10,034 bases of DNA from Clostridiales bacterium (GTDB lineage Bacteria; Bacillota; Clostridia; Oscillospirales; CAG-272), in assembly GCA_018370615.1 (NCBI GenBank), contig JAGZAC010000044.1, positions 1 to 10,034 of the forward strand, written 5' to 3'. Below are positions 1 through 6,929 of this stretch, in pieces. Below the pieces are notes generated by a model. It worked only from the letters and a program-made list of their open reading frames with translations, was not told where the DNA came from and searched no databases. Position 1 is the first letter of the stretch. The number at the start of each line of letters is the position of its first letter. The position numbers and the translations under genes were made by a program.

Positions 1-305
1 CCTCCGTCTTGCCTACGGCAAGCCACCTCCCCTTACACAGGGGAGGCTGAAATTAAAAGGCCCCCTTGTGGGGAGTTGCATAGCAACTCCGCGGGATTGT
101 CAGCGGAGCTGACAGGGGGATTGTATTTGAACAACCCCTCCGCCACAGCTACGCTGTGCCACCTCCCCTTACACAGGGGAGGCTGAAATTAAAAGGCCCC
201 CTTGTATAAAGGGGGCTGTTTTTGCGTATGCAAAAACTGGGGGATTGTCATAATAAAACAATTCCCCGGAGATACGCAGCACCTCCCCACAAGGGGGGCT
301 TTTTC
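1..305. repeat. Intergenic hairpin-repeat array A
   Basis: No gene is visible here. The stretch is built from repeat modules. The conserved core is an 8-bp hairpin, CCTCCCCT/AGGGGAGG with loop TACAC, at 26-46 and again at 162-182, each followed by CTGAAATTAAAAGG. Beside the cores are short stems whose sequence differs in each copy but pairs perfectly: CTTGCC/GGCAAG (8-22, loop TAC), GGAGTTGC/GCAACTCC (72-90, loop ATA), GTCAGC/GCTGAC (99-113, loop GGA), CACAGC/GCTGTG (144-158, loop TAC) and GTTTTTGC/GCAAAAAC (218-237, loop GTAT). A further hairpin, GCCCCC/GGGGGC, lies at 196-216. The same modules recur at 3249-3515 and 6930-7343. The array is non-coding, repetitive and extends past the left edge. 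Its function is unknown; REP-like or MITE-like elements are the best analogy. Confidence 0.85.
283..304 (+). terminator. Possible intrinsic terminator formed by a repeat module
   Basis: CTCCCC (283-288) pairs with GGGGGG (293-298) across an ACAA loop and is followed by CTTTTT. This is the shape of a rho-independent terminator on the + strand and would insulate the response-regulator promoter just downstream. The hairpin is also a standard module of the repeat family, so the termination role is inferred. Confidence 0.45.
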
Positions 306-307
306 TA

Positions 308-336
308 TAGCCATTCACTCCATTTTGTGATACAAT
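308..336 (+). promoter_or_regulatory. Likely promoter of the two-component operon
   Basis: An extended -10 element, TG-A-TACAAT (328-336), sits 17 bp downstream of TAGCCA (308-313), which matches 4 of 6 positions of the TTGACA -35 consensus. Transcription would begin near 343 and leave a leader of about 84 nt before the ATG at 427. The leader also holds an inverted repeat, CTTAA/TTAAG (351-355 and 363-367), with a second TACAAT (356-361) inside it. That could be an autoregulatory site or an alternative -10. Confidence 0.5.
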
Positions 337-426
337 AGACGCAAACAAACCTTAATACAATTTTAAGATTTTTGCCGATTGCTTCTTAAAGAGGAAACTG
401 GCATAATACATTCAGGAGGTACGGAT

Positions 427-1125
427 ATGTACAACATTTTGATTTGCGACGACGAAAAGGATATTGTCTCTGCATTGAAAATATACCTCACCCCGGAAGG
501 CTATACCTTATTTGAGGCTTATGACGGTATGCAGGCGCTGCAGATCCTGCGGGAAAACGAAATCCATCTGGTGCTCATGGACATCATGATGCCGAAGCTG
601 GACGGAATTGCCGCCACAGCAAAAATTCGGGAGGAAAGCAACGTGCCGGTAATTCTGCTCACCGCAAAAAGTGAGGATACCGACAAGGTGCTGGGGCTGA
701 ACATCGGTGCGGACGACTATATCACCAAGCCCTTCAATCCGGTGGAGGTACTGGCCAGAGTGCGCTCCCATCTGCGCCGCTACATGCAGCTGGGCGGCGG
801 AGGAGCTATGCGGGATGTCTGTACCGTCGGCACCGTGACGCTGGACGACCGGCAAAAGCGTGTTACTGTGGACGGGGAAGAGGTCAGCCTCACCCCCACT
901 GAGTTTGAAATCCTGCGACTTTTTATGGAATCTCCCGGTAAGGTTTTCTCTCCCAGAGACATCTATCAAAAGGTCTGGAAAGACACGCCCCTAGGCTCGG
1001 AAGGCACTGTCGCTGTACACATCCGTCACCTGCGGGAGAAAATTGAAATCAATCCCGCTGACCCCCGCTATCTAAAGGTGGTGTGGGGACAGGGGTATAA
1101 AATGGAAGGCGACGCCGGAAAGTGA
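427..1125 (+). CDS. OmpR/PhoB-family response regulator (VanR-like)
   Basis: This is a two-component DNA-binding response regulator of 232 residues, the normal length for the OmpR/PhoB family. The N-terminal receiver domain (about 1-120) has the acidic pair D8/D9, phospho-acceptor D52 in the LMDIMMPKLDG motif, T79, Y98 and K101 in the order expected for a functional phosphorylation site. After a glycine-rich linker (about 129-133), the C-terminal winged helix (about 140-230) carries the typical LTPTEFEILRLF and HIRHLREKIE segments. I chose the ATG at 427 because AGGAGGT (414-420) lies 6 nt before it; an upstream in-frame TTG at 379 has no such site. The histidine kinase follows 26 nt downstream on the same strand and is the presumed phosphate donor. 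The regulon and stimulus cannot be read from the sequence. Similarity is to VanR-like regulators in general and is not evidence of vancomycin resistance: no van ligase genes are present. Confidence 0.95.
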   Translation: MYNILICDDEKDIVSALKIYLTPEGYTLFEAYDGMQALQILRENEIHLVLMDIMMPKLDGIAATAKIREESNVPVILLTAKSEDTDKVLGLNIGADDYITKPFNPVEVLARVRSHLRRYMQLGGGGAMRDVCTVGTVTLDDRQKRVTVDGEEVSLTPTEFEILRLFMESPGKVFSPRDIYQKVWKDTPLGSEGTVAVHIRHLREKIEINPADPRYLKVVWGQGYKMEGDAGK

Positions 1126-1151
1126 CGTGTCCCTCCCAGAAAGGATTTACT

Positions 1152-3242
1152 ATGTATAAAATTCGTTACAGCGTTGGACTTAAAATCCTGGCTGCGTTTC
1201 TCTTCATCATCAGCTTTTCCTTTGCTGTGCTGTCAGCTGTAGGGATTTTTGTGATGGCCTCTGAAAACGTATACCTGGACGGAGGCAGAATCTTTACGGA
1301 TGCGCTCTGGGAGAACACGCTCCAGTCCCAGGCAGCCTCCGCGGCAGACGATGTGTACACCCATTATAAGTACGCCATGGATTACGATGACTCCGGAGAA
1401 GCAGCCGCGTATATACTGGAAGATTACCAGGAAACCTACGGCCCGGACGAGACGAATATGCGGTTTTCCATTGAAGCGGACGGGGAAGAAATCTTTTCCA
1501 CCGGCCAAGGTGAAGGAACGTACGCTGAGGTTTCCTTCGACTACCGATTTTATTGGACAGATACAGAGGAATATACGGAAGAATTTGAAACATTCCAGGA
1601 AATGGATGCATATGTGGGCAGCCATGGAAATGCGTGGGACGACTACAACTATGAGATAATATATCCCGCAGAAGGAGGCGAAGCGACCTACTACCTGTAC
1701 TACCAGGTCACCGAGGAAATCGATGAAACTATCTGGGTGAATGCCTGGGTCGATGAGATTCAGGTGATGGACGTTTTTTACTGGGTCGATTATCTTTCCG
1801 ATTCCATATCTGGCCTACGGTGGAGCTTGATTGTCGTCGGGTTTGTATCCCTTGCTCTTTGTGTGACATCTATTGTGTATTTATTCTGCGGTGCGGGACA
1901 CAAATCAGGTTCGGAAGAAATCGTATTGCATGGCTTTCACCGAATTCCCTTCGATTTGTACGCTGTAGGAATTGTCCTGTGCTGTACGTTTCTTGGGTAT
2001 TTGATCAGCGAAGCTGCCGCATCTTCCTCTGTGGTGGGGGCTGTACTTTCTATCGGCCTTCTGCTTGTAGGGATTGTCCTGCTGGCGCTGGTGCTGCTCC
2101 TTTCCATGGCGGCGCGGCTGAAGGCCGGCGTTCTGTGGAAGAACACTGTATGCTACCGTATTTTTTCCTTCCTATGGCGTATTCTCCGTCGCATAGGAAA
2201 ACGGATTTCCTATATTTGCAAGGGCCTGCCTCTGGTGTGGAAGGTGGGGCTGATTTATGCAGCATTGAGCCTGGTAGAGTTGATTTTTGTCGCTAGCGCT
2301 GGGCGGGGATACTTGCTGCTGGCCTGGTGTGTGGAAAAGCTAATCCTCACGCCCCTGCTGGCACTGGTACTAATCAATATGAAGCAGTTGAAAAGAGGCG
2401 CGGAGGAGATCGCCGACGGCAACCTGCAGTATCAGGTGAAGCTGCCGGATTTGATTGGCGATTTCCGCAAGCACGGAGAGACGCTGAATCGTATTGGGGA
2501 CGGCATGCAGGTGGCGCTGGAGCGGCAGATGCAGAGCGAACGTCTGAAGACGGAGCTGATTACCAATGTGTCTCACGATATTAAAACGCCGCTGACCTCA
2601 ATTATCAATTATGTGGATTTGTTGAAGAAGGAAGGAATGGACGGCCTAAATGCTCCTCAGTATTTGGAAGTGCTGGAACGGCAGTCTGCCCGCTTGAAAA
2701 AGCTGACGGAGGATTTGGTAGAAGCGTCCAAGGCGTCTTCCGGATCCATCCATGTGGTAAAGGTCCCTACCAACATCCAGGTATTGCTGGAGCAGGCAGT
2801 AGGGGAATATGAGGAACGATTGGCAGGAAACGGGATTCAGGTGGTGTTCTCGCCCTGCGAAGAGCAAATCAGTATTCTTGCAGACGGAAGACTGCTTTGG
2901 CGGGTGTTCGACAATTTGATGAACAATATCTGTAAGTATGCTCTTGCCGGTACTCGTGTGTATGTGAATATGGAACACGCCGACGGGGTGATTCGCATTA
3001 TTTTCAAGAATATATCCGCATATCCCTTGAACATTTCCGGCGACGAGCTTATGGAGAGGTTTGTCCGGGGAGACCGTTCCCGGAATACAGAGGGAAGCGG
3101 ACTGGGACTTTCTATTGCCCGTAGCCTCATGGAACTGCAGGGTGGAGCGTTGAATATTCAAATCGACGGGGATTTGTTCAAGTCTGTGATTACGATTCCG
3201 GATACCGCATGTGCAGATACAGGAGAAGAGGAGCAGATATAA
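1152..3242 (+). CDS. Membrane sensor histidine kinase, six TM segments
   Basis: This 696-residue kinase is the partner of the preceding response regulator. I chose the ATG at 1152 because AGAAAGGA (1138-1145) stands 6 nt upstream; the earlier in-frame start at 1122 overlaps the regulator's stop and lacks a site. TM1 spans about residues 10-36. An extracytoplasmic sensor of about 185 residues follows (37-220), very rich in Tyr, Trp, Asp and Glu. Five more hydrophobic segments lie at about 224-246, 267-289, 294-320, 366-384 and 387-411. A HAMP-like linker (about 412-465) leads into the DHp helix, with phospho-acceptor H475 in NVSHDIKTPLTS. The ATPase domain has an N box (DNLMNN, 587-592) and a G box (GSGLGL, 648-653). 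The usual DxGxG motif is replaced by KNISAYPLNIS followed by ELMERFVRGD, a variant I know from VanS-like kinases of Clostridia, so the enzyme is probably active. The ligand is unknown. Confidence 0.93.
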   Translation: MYKIRYSVGLKILAAFLFIISFSFAVLSAVGIFVMASENVYLDGGRIFTDALWENTLQSQAASAADDVYTHYKYAMDYDDSGEAAAYILEDYQETYGPDETNMRFSIEADGEEIFSTGQGEGTYAEVSFDYRFYWTDTEEYTEEFETFQEMDAYVGSHGNAWDDYNYEIIYPAEGGEATYYLYYQVTEEIDETIWVNAWVDEIQVMDVFYWVDYLSDSISGLRWSLIVVGFVSLALCVTSIVYLFCGAGHKSGSEEIVLHGFHRIPFDLYAVGIVLCCTFLGYLISEAAASSSVVGAVLSIGLLLVGIVLLALVLLLSMAARLKAGVLWKNTVCYRIFSFLWRILRRIGKRISYICKGLPLVWKVGLIYAALSLVELIFVASAGRGYLLLAWCVEKLILTPLLALVLINMKQLKRGAEEIADGNLQYQVKLPDLIGDFRKHGETLNRIGDGMQVALERQMQSERLKTELITNVSHDIKTPLTSIINYVDLLKKEGMDGLNAPQYLEVLERQSARLKKLTEDLVEASKASSGSIHVVKVPTNIQVLLEQAVGEYEERLAGNGIQVVFSPCEEQISILADGRLLWRVFDNLMNNICKYALAGTRVYVNMEHADGVIRIIFKNISAYPLNISGDELMERFVRGDRSRNTEGSGLGLSIARSLMELQGGALNIQIDGDLFKSVITIPDTACADTGEEEQI

Positions 3243-3349
3243 ATTTATCCTGTAAACAGGGGGTACAACCCCTCCGTCAGCTACGCTGACACCACCCCGG
3301 CATCTCCTGCGGAGCTGCACCACAGGGGAGGCTTGGCGTTAAAAAGGCT

Positions 3350-3471
3350 CCTTGTGGGGAGGTGCTGCGTACCTTCGGGGCAGTCGACGGAAGGCTAAAA
3401 TAAAAAGTCCCCATGTGAGCGCTCTTGCAGAGCCGCTAAGGGGCTGCCGACGGTAGGTTAAAATAAATAGG
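3350..3471 (+). repeat. Long inverted repeat, left arm (partner 7115-7240)
   Basis: Reading this arm on the + strand and 7115-7240 on the - strand gives nearly the same sequence over about 122-126 bases. By eye they differ by roughly ten substitutions and a few single-base insertions. Shared landmarks in order are CCTTGTGGGGAGGTGCTGCG, TACCTTCGGGG, GGCTAAAATAAAAAG, CCCCATGTG, CGCTAAGGGG and CTGCCGACGGTAGGTTA. The arms face each other across about 3.6 kb that holds glnN, the XRE regulator and the small protein. Homologous recombination between such arms would invert that block, but no recombinase gene is present in the window. Confidence 0.85.
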
Positions 3472-3491
3472 CCCCCTTGTGTAAAGGGGGC
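3462..3491 (-). terminator. Likely intrinsic terminator of glnN
   Basis: On the - strand a 6-bp GCCCCC/GGGGGC hairpin (3471-3491, 9-nt loop) lies about 40 nt after the glnN stop and is followed by CTATTTATTTTAA, a T-rich tail. It is formed by a repeat-family module; the same hairpin at 196-216 in array A also has a T-rich - strand tail. The family thus appears to supply terminators to neighbouring genes. The termination role is inferred from shape and placement. Confidence 0.6.
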
Positions 3492-3530
3492 TGGCTGCGT
3501 TAGCAGACTGGGGGATTGTATTATTGCCAT

Positions 3531-5615
3531 TCATTTTATAGAGAACAACATATCTCCATAACTTGGATAAGGCCAGAAGTCTGCTGCGGTGAGCTGTTCC
3601 AGCGCATCTGCATTGTTGCGCAGTGCCCCCATGGCAGCAAGCACCGTGTCCTTATAATAAAAGGCAGCCTCTTTGGAATCTGTATACTGCTCTGCTCCGG
3701 CAACAGCGGCCTCCAGTGCTTCCAGATTATTATAGAAGGAATCTGTCAGAGCGGAGATTTTATCAATGAGCTTTTTCTCCGCTGTGCAGGAGGTAAAGGC
3801 GCCTTTTGCTGCCGCATTTGCCGCCAGCTGAGACGCATATGCGCTTACTGCGGGGAAAATATCGTGCCGTGCCATATCGATCATAGTGAGGGCTTCGATA
3901 TTCAGCGTTTTGCAGTAATTTTCCAAATTGATTTCATACCGGGATTTCATTTCCAGCTCGGAAAATACATTGTGGGTGGTAAACAAAGCGATATTCTTTT
4001 CATCCAAAAGGTGAGAGAGCGCCTCCGGAGTGGTTTTCAGATTGGACAGCCCCCGCCGCTTTGCCTCTGCGATCCAGCTGTCGTCATATCCGTTGCCGTT
4101 AAATAGAATCCGCTTGTGCTCTGCAATGGTTCTTTTGATTAAATCGTGGAGAGAAGAGGTAAAGTTTTCTGCCTCCTCCAATTCCTCCGCAAAGAGCCGG
4201 AGCTCTTCTGCAACGGCAGTGTTCAACACTGTATTGGGAGTGGCAATGGATTGAGAGGAACCCGCCATGCGGAATTCAAACCGATTTCCTGTAAATGCAA
4301 AGGGGGACGTCCGGTTGCGGTCTGTGTTGTCCTTGGGAAACCTGGGCAGCACATGAACGCCGATTTTCATTTGTATGGTTTCCTTAGAATCGTAAGGACG
4401 GTCTGCTTCGATTGCTTCCAGAATTTCCATCAGTTCATCGCCTATGAACATAGACATCACTGCCGGCGGCGCTTCGTTTGCACCCAGACGGTGGTCGTTT
4501 CCGGCACTTGCAACGGAAATGCGGAGCATATCCTGATACTCGTCTACCGCCTTGATTACGGCACACAGAAACAGAAGAAATTGGGCATTCTCATAGGGCG
4601 TTTGTCCGGGCTCCAGCAGATTGGTGCCGGTATTGGTGATCATAGACCAGTTGTTGTGCTTGCCGCTTCCGTTGACGCCTTCAAAGGGCTTTTCGTGAAG
4701 CAGACAGACCATTCCGTGCCGTTCAGCCACCTTTTTCATCATTTCCATGGTCAGCTGATTGTGGTCTACGGCAATGTTGCTGGTGGAGAATATAGGCGCC
4801 AGCTCATGCTGGGCAGGGGCTACTTCATTGTGCTTTGTTTTTGCCAGAACTCCCAGCTTCCACAAGGTTTCATCCAGATCCTTCATATAGCTTGCTACTG
4901 CGGGCTTCAGGGTGCCGAAATAGTGGTCATCCATTTCCTGCCCCTTGGGAGGCTTGCAGCCGAACAAAGTGCGGCCTGTATAAATCAAATCCTTGCGTGC
5001 TTCATACATTTCCCGGGAAATAAGGAAGTATTCCTGTTCCGGGCCCACGGTGGTTTTTACACTGGTCACGTCTTCGTTTCCGAAAAGTTTTAGAACCCGC
5101 AGTGCCTGCTTGTTTAGAGCTTCCATGGAGCGGAGCAGGGGCGTTTTTTGGTCCAGTGCCTCTCCGCCGTAGGAGCAGAAGGCGGTGGGGATGCACAAGC
5201 TGCCTTCCTTGATAAAAGCATAGGAGGTAGGGTCCCAGGCAGTGTATCCTCTGGCCTCAAAGGTTGCCCGCAGACCGCCGGAGGGGAAAGAGGAGGCGTC
5301 CGGCTCTCCCCGTACCAGTTCTTTACCGGAAAATTCCATGATTACGTTTCCATTGTCCGTGGGGGAAATAAAGCTGTCATGCTTTTCCGCAGTGATTCCC
5401 GTCATAGGCTGGAACCAATGGGTGTAATGTGTCGCGCCGTTTTCAATGGCCCAGTCCTTCATGGCGTTTGCAACGACAGTGGCCACTTCCAGGCTCATGC
5501 GTTTGCCGTCCAGGAAGGATTTTTTCATCAGCTTATAGGTTTCTTTGGGCAGACGCTCCTGCATTACCTTGTCGTTGAAAACAAGGCAGCCAAACATTTC
5601 CGGTACTGTTGCCAT
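3531..5615 (-). CDS. glnN: Type III glutamine synthetase
   Basis: The enzyme makes glutamine from glutamate, ammonia and ATP in the cytoplasm. At 694 residues it matches the long GSIII class (about 700), not the roughly 440-470 residues of GSI. The N-terminal GSIII-specific domain includes ATHYTHWFQPMTG (61-73) and the FPSGGLRATFEARGYTAWDP segment (110-129). Catalytic-domain signatures follow: GPEQEYF (191-197) with metal-binding glutamates, KHNEVAPAQHE (261-271), NGSGKHNNWS (315-324) and the RTSPFAFTGNRFEFR segment (435-449). No truncation or missing motif was seen. The start is preceded by GGGGG (5623-5627) at 7 nt spacing. The gene stands alone, read toward the histidine kinase, with its own strong promoter (5705-5733), a leader hairpin (5660-5684) and a repeat-derived terminator. 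No glnB, amt or glutamate synthase gene lies beside it, so nitrogen control must be inferred from the leader alone. Confidence 0.97.
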   Translation of the reverse strand: MATVPEMFGCLVFNDKVMQERLPKETYKLMKKSFLDGKRMSLEVATVVANAMKDWAIENGATHYTHWFQPMTGITAEKHDSFISPTDNGNVIMEFSGKELVRGEPDASSFPSGGLRATFEARGYTAWDPTSYAFIKEGSLCIPTAFCSYGGEALDQKTPLLRSMEALNKQALRVLKLFGNEDVTSVKTTVGPEQEYFLISREMYEARKDLIYTGRTLFGCKPPKGQEMDDHYFGTLKPAVASYMKDLDETLWKLGVLAKTKHNEVAPAQHELAPIFSTSNIAVDHNQLTMEMMKKVAERHGMVCLLHEKPFEGVNGSGKHNNWSMITNTGTNLLEPGQTPYENAQFLLFLCAVIKAVDEYQDMLRISVASAGNDHRLGANEAPPAVMSMFIGDELMEILEAIEADRPYDSKETIQMKIGVHVLPRFPKDNTDRNRTSPFAFTGNRFEFRMAGSSQSIATPNTVLNTAVAEELRLFAEELEEAENFTSSLHDLIKRTIAEHKRILFNGNGYDDSWIAEAKRRGLSNLKTTPEALSHLLDEKNIALFTTHNVFSELEMKSRYEINLENYCKTLNIEALTMIDMARHDIFPAVSAYASQLAANAAAKGAFTSCTAEKKLIDKISALTDSFYNNLEALEAAVAGAEQYTDSKEAAFYYKDTVLAAMGALRNNADALEQLTAADFWPYPSYGDMLFSIK

Positions 5616-5659
5616 AAATATACCCCCGTAAAAATACTGTGGAACAAATAATAGAGAAA

Positions 5660-5684
5660 GCGCCGCAGAAACTATCTACAGCGC
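5660..5684 (-). promoter_or_regulatory. Stable hairpin in the glnN leader
   Basis: In the glnN transcript, GCGCTGTAGA (5684-5675) pairs with TCTGCGGCGC (5669-5660) over ten positions, including two G-U pairs, around the loop TAGTT. It starts about 14 nt after the predicted transcription start and is followed by TTTCTCTATTATTTG, a discontinuous U-rich stretch. It could be an mRNA-stabilising 5' stem, a leaky attenuator or a binding site for an RNA-binding regulator. I could not match it to a named riboswitch. Confidence 0.55.
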
Positions 5685-5704
5685 CGGACCTCATTTCTAC
5701 ACCT

Positions 5705-5733
5705 ATTATACTGGCTGTGCCAAATCCTGTCAA
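5705..5733 (-). promoter_or_regulatory. Consensus promoter of glnN
   Basis: On the - strand a perfect TTGACA (5733-5728) and a perfect TATAAT (5710-5705) are separated by exactly 17 bp. Transcription should start near 5698, giving a leader of about 80 nt before the ATG at 5615. Such a full match predicts high basal sigma-A transcription, so control would more likely act on the leader or on enzyme activity than on promoter recognition. Confidence 0.9.
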
Positions 5734-5862
5734 GATTTTTCTGAAAAATGAAGAGGAAAAAATGAAGGTTTCTGCATTTTATACAAGCGGGCAGCAGAGA
5801 GGGAAAATGGGTTTGTAGAATTTTTTATGACAATCCGTCTTTCCAGAGAATCATTCAATACG

Positions 5863-5890
5863 CAGTCGAGCATCGACTGTCAGGGGAGGA
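5863..5890. repeat. Isolated 7-bp hairpin, probable decayed repeat copy
   Basis: CAGTCGA (5863-5869) and TCGACTG (5873-5879) form a perfect hairpin with loop GCA, directly followed by TCAGGGGAGGATACAAC. This mirrors the array layout of a variable stem followed by a G-rich block and TTGTAT (compare 99-126). It may be a degenerate or solo copy of the repeat family. An operator for the divergent glnN/XRE genes is an alternative. The surrounding 5734-5930 shows no gene. Confidence 0.4.
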
Positions 5891-5959
5891 TACAACAGAT
5901 TGTTGTCCGAAATCAGTGAAATTCAACTGTTTGTATATTTTCTTTTACAAAAACTATTG

Positions 5960-5965
5960 TATAAT
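5960..5965 (+). promoter_or_regulatory. Candidate -10 of the XRE regulator gene
   Basis: A perfect TATAAT lies 63 nt upstream of the chosen ATG. No good -35 is found at 16-18 bp; TTGTAT at 5931-5936 is 23 bp away, too far for a standard promoter. Transcription may therefore depend on an activator. A small GCCGG/CCGGC hairpin (5999-6011) lies in the leader just before the ribosome-binding site. Confidence 0.4.
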
Positions 5966-6028
5966 GAAATCATCGTAAGCGCGCGGACGAAAATTACAGC
6001 CGGCTTCCGGCAGAACTGGAGAAATCAG

Positions 6029-6523
6029 ATGAAAAACACAATTGGTGAAAATATTGCATATTTTCGTAAAAAGAAGGCGATGACTCAGGAAGAGTTGTCG
6101 GAGAAAATGCATGTTACGGCACAAGCTGTTTCAAAGTGGGAAAACGATTTGTCATACCCGGATTTGGAAAGCATTGGCAGACTGGCTAGAATACTGGATA
6201 CCACGGCAGACAGTTTGATTGAGGGTGCAGAACAAGTACCTTCCGTAAAGGTGGCGGAGACGGAAAACATAGAAAGGAGGATTTTTGCAATATCCGTACA
6301 AACAAAAGATGAAAGTAAAGTCAGTATTCATTTGCGTGTACCGATGGAATTGGTTTTGCAGGCCGATGTTGAAGGAGGTTTTGCAGATTTGGTTGGTGAA
6401 GAAGCCGCAGGCTATATGAAAAAAATGTTGGAACTAATCAAAAAAGGCCTCGTTGGTCCTGTTGTGGACGTGCAAAGTGAAGGGGCAGACGTTAAAATTG
6501 AGGTGGTAGACTATGAAAATTAG
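6029..6523 (+). CDS. XRE-family transcriptional regulator with SHOCT-like C-terminal domain
   Basis: This 164-residue protein begins with a Cro/C1-type helix-turn-helix (about 1-66): IGENIAYFRKKKAMTQEELS, then the recognition-helix region VTAQAVSKWENDLSYPDL and the LARILDTTADSLIEG tail. The C-terminal half (about 85-164) has a beta-rich stretch, KVSIHLRVPMELVLQA, then a helix YMKKMLELIKKGLVGPVVDV and an EGADVKIEV strand. This pattern resembles the SHOCT-like module found in DUF2089-type regulators; that assignment is from memory and tentative. The ATG at 6029 is chosen because GGAG (6018-6021) precedes it by 7 nt and the HTH begins there; the open frame back to 5900 runs through the -10 element and is unlikely to be translated. 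The stop overlaps the next start by 11 bases, so the two are probably co-translated. Targets are unknown. Confidence 0.88.
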   Translation: MKNTIGENIAYFRKKKAMTQEELSEKMHVTAQAVSKWENDLSYPDLESIGRLARILDTTADSLIEGAEQVPSVKVAETENIERRIFAISVQTKDESKVSIHLRVPMELVLQADVEGGFADLVGEEAAGYMKKMLELIKKGLVGPVVDVQSEGADVKIEVVDYEN

Positions 6524-6806
6524 TTTGCAGTACGGAGATATAAAAGAGGAGTTTTTCTGTCCGGAGGAAGCCGTTGGGTGTGGACTTGTTATGCGAGACA
6601 CATTTTCCATAGGAGACGGTATGGATCTGTTTTTTTCTGATGTAACGCGTCATGAAACAGAACAGGCTCTGCCTGATGGCAAAAGAATTACTTTTATATA
6701 CTATACTTCGAATAATCCGGCCATTTGTGATGTATTACCCAAATATAAAGGGATGCCTGTTCTGGAGTTTGCCTGCAATGATATAAAGGTTGTTGCGACA
6801 ATCTGA
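6513..6806 (+). CDS. Small protein of unknown function, coupled to the XRE regulator
   Basis: I do not recognise this 97-residue protein. It is acidic, has no signal peptide or membrane segment, and is predicted by eye to be mostly beta (alternating ISLQYGD, ITFIYYTS, VLEFACND and IKVVATI). It contains four cysteines without CxxC spacing. The start lies inside the end of the XRE gene, overlapping by 11 bases in another frame, with a GAGGTGG site upstream (about 6500-6506). Its existence as a gene is supported by the overlap, the site and an uninterrupted frame. Co-translation suggests it acts with the regulator, for example as a ligand-sensing or anti-regulator partner, but this is inference from context only. 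Confidence 0.75.
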   Translation: MKISLQYGDIKEEFFCPEEAVGCGLVMRDTFSIGDGMDLFFSDVTRHETEQALPDGKRITFIYYTSNNPAICDVLPKYKGMPVLEFACNDIKVVATI

Positions 6807-6929
6807 TTTTTTCAATTGGCTTTGGGAGAGGCAGTGTTGCTGAAGACAGAACGTTCCTTTGCGTTTTTATCTTAGGGCTCTTCTGACGAGGACTTGCTGC
6901 GTTCTCCCCTCGAAGGGTCTCTTCATCCT

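Larger units (their letters stand above)
3249..3515. repeat. Intergenic hairpin-repeat array B
   Basis: This gap between the histidine kinase and glnN contains no gene. It holds repeat modules related to array A: ACAACCCCTCCG followed by the variable stem GTCAGC/GCTGAC (3276-3290, loop TAC), a CACAGGGGAGGCTT half-core (3321-3334), a CCTTGTGGGGAGG segment from 3350, a compound element rich in TAAAATAAA tracts (3394-3468), and the hairpin GCCCCC/GGGGGC (3471-3491) followed by a CTGCG/GCAG stem and TGGGGGATTGTA. The part at 3350-3471 is one arm of a long inverted repeat whose partner is at 7115-7240. Confidence 0.85.

Noticed and set aside
1..305. CRISPR array
   Set aside because: Repeat modules vary in length and order, spacers are not of uniform size, variable parts are self-complementary, and no cas gene is present.
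427..3242. Vancomycin-resistance regulatory pair
   Set aside because: The proteins are only VanR/VanS-like in family; no van ligase, dehydrogenase or dipeptidase genes accompany them.
4146..5093. A 315-codon open frame on the + strand opposite glnN
   Set aside because: It lies wholly antisense to a clear glutamine synthetase, has no ribosome-binding site or recognisable family, and is explained by codon bias of the true gene.
5660..5684. T-box, glutamine riboswitch or ANTAR-type hairpin upstream of glnN
   Set aside because: The leader is only about 80 nt with a single stem; no T-box sequence, no paired hexaloop hairpins and no known glutamine-aptamer core could be seen.
5900..6028. N-terminal extension of the XRE regulator to 5900
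   Set aside because: The extension runs through the TATAAT element and leader hairpin, has no good ribosome-binding site, and the HTH domain begins exactly at the ATG at 6029.
6029..6806. Toxin-antitoxin module
   Set aside because: The regulator has an HTH but the second protein shows no RelE, HigB, Fic, HipA or other toxin features, and the order and lengths are not diagnostic.
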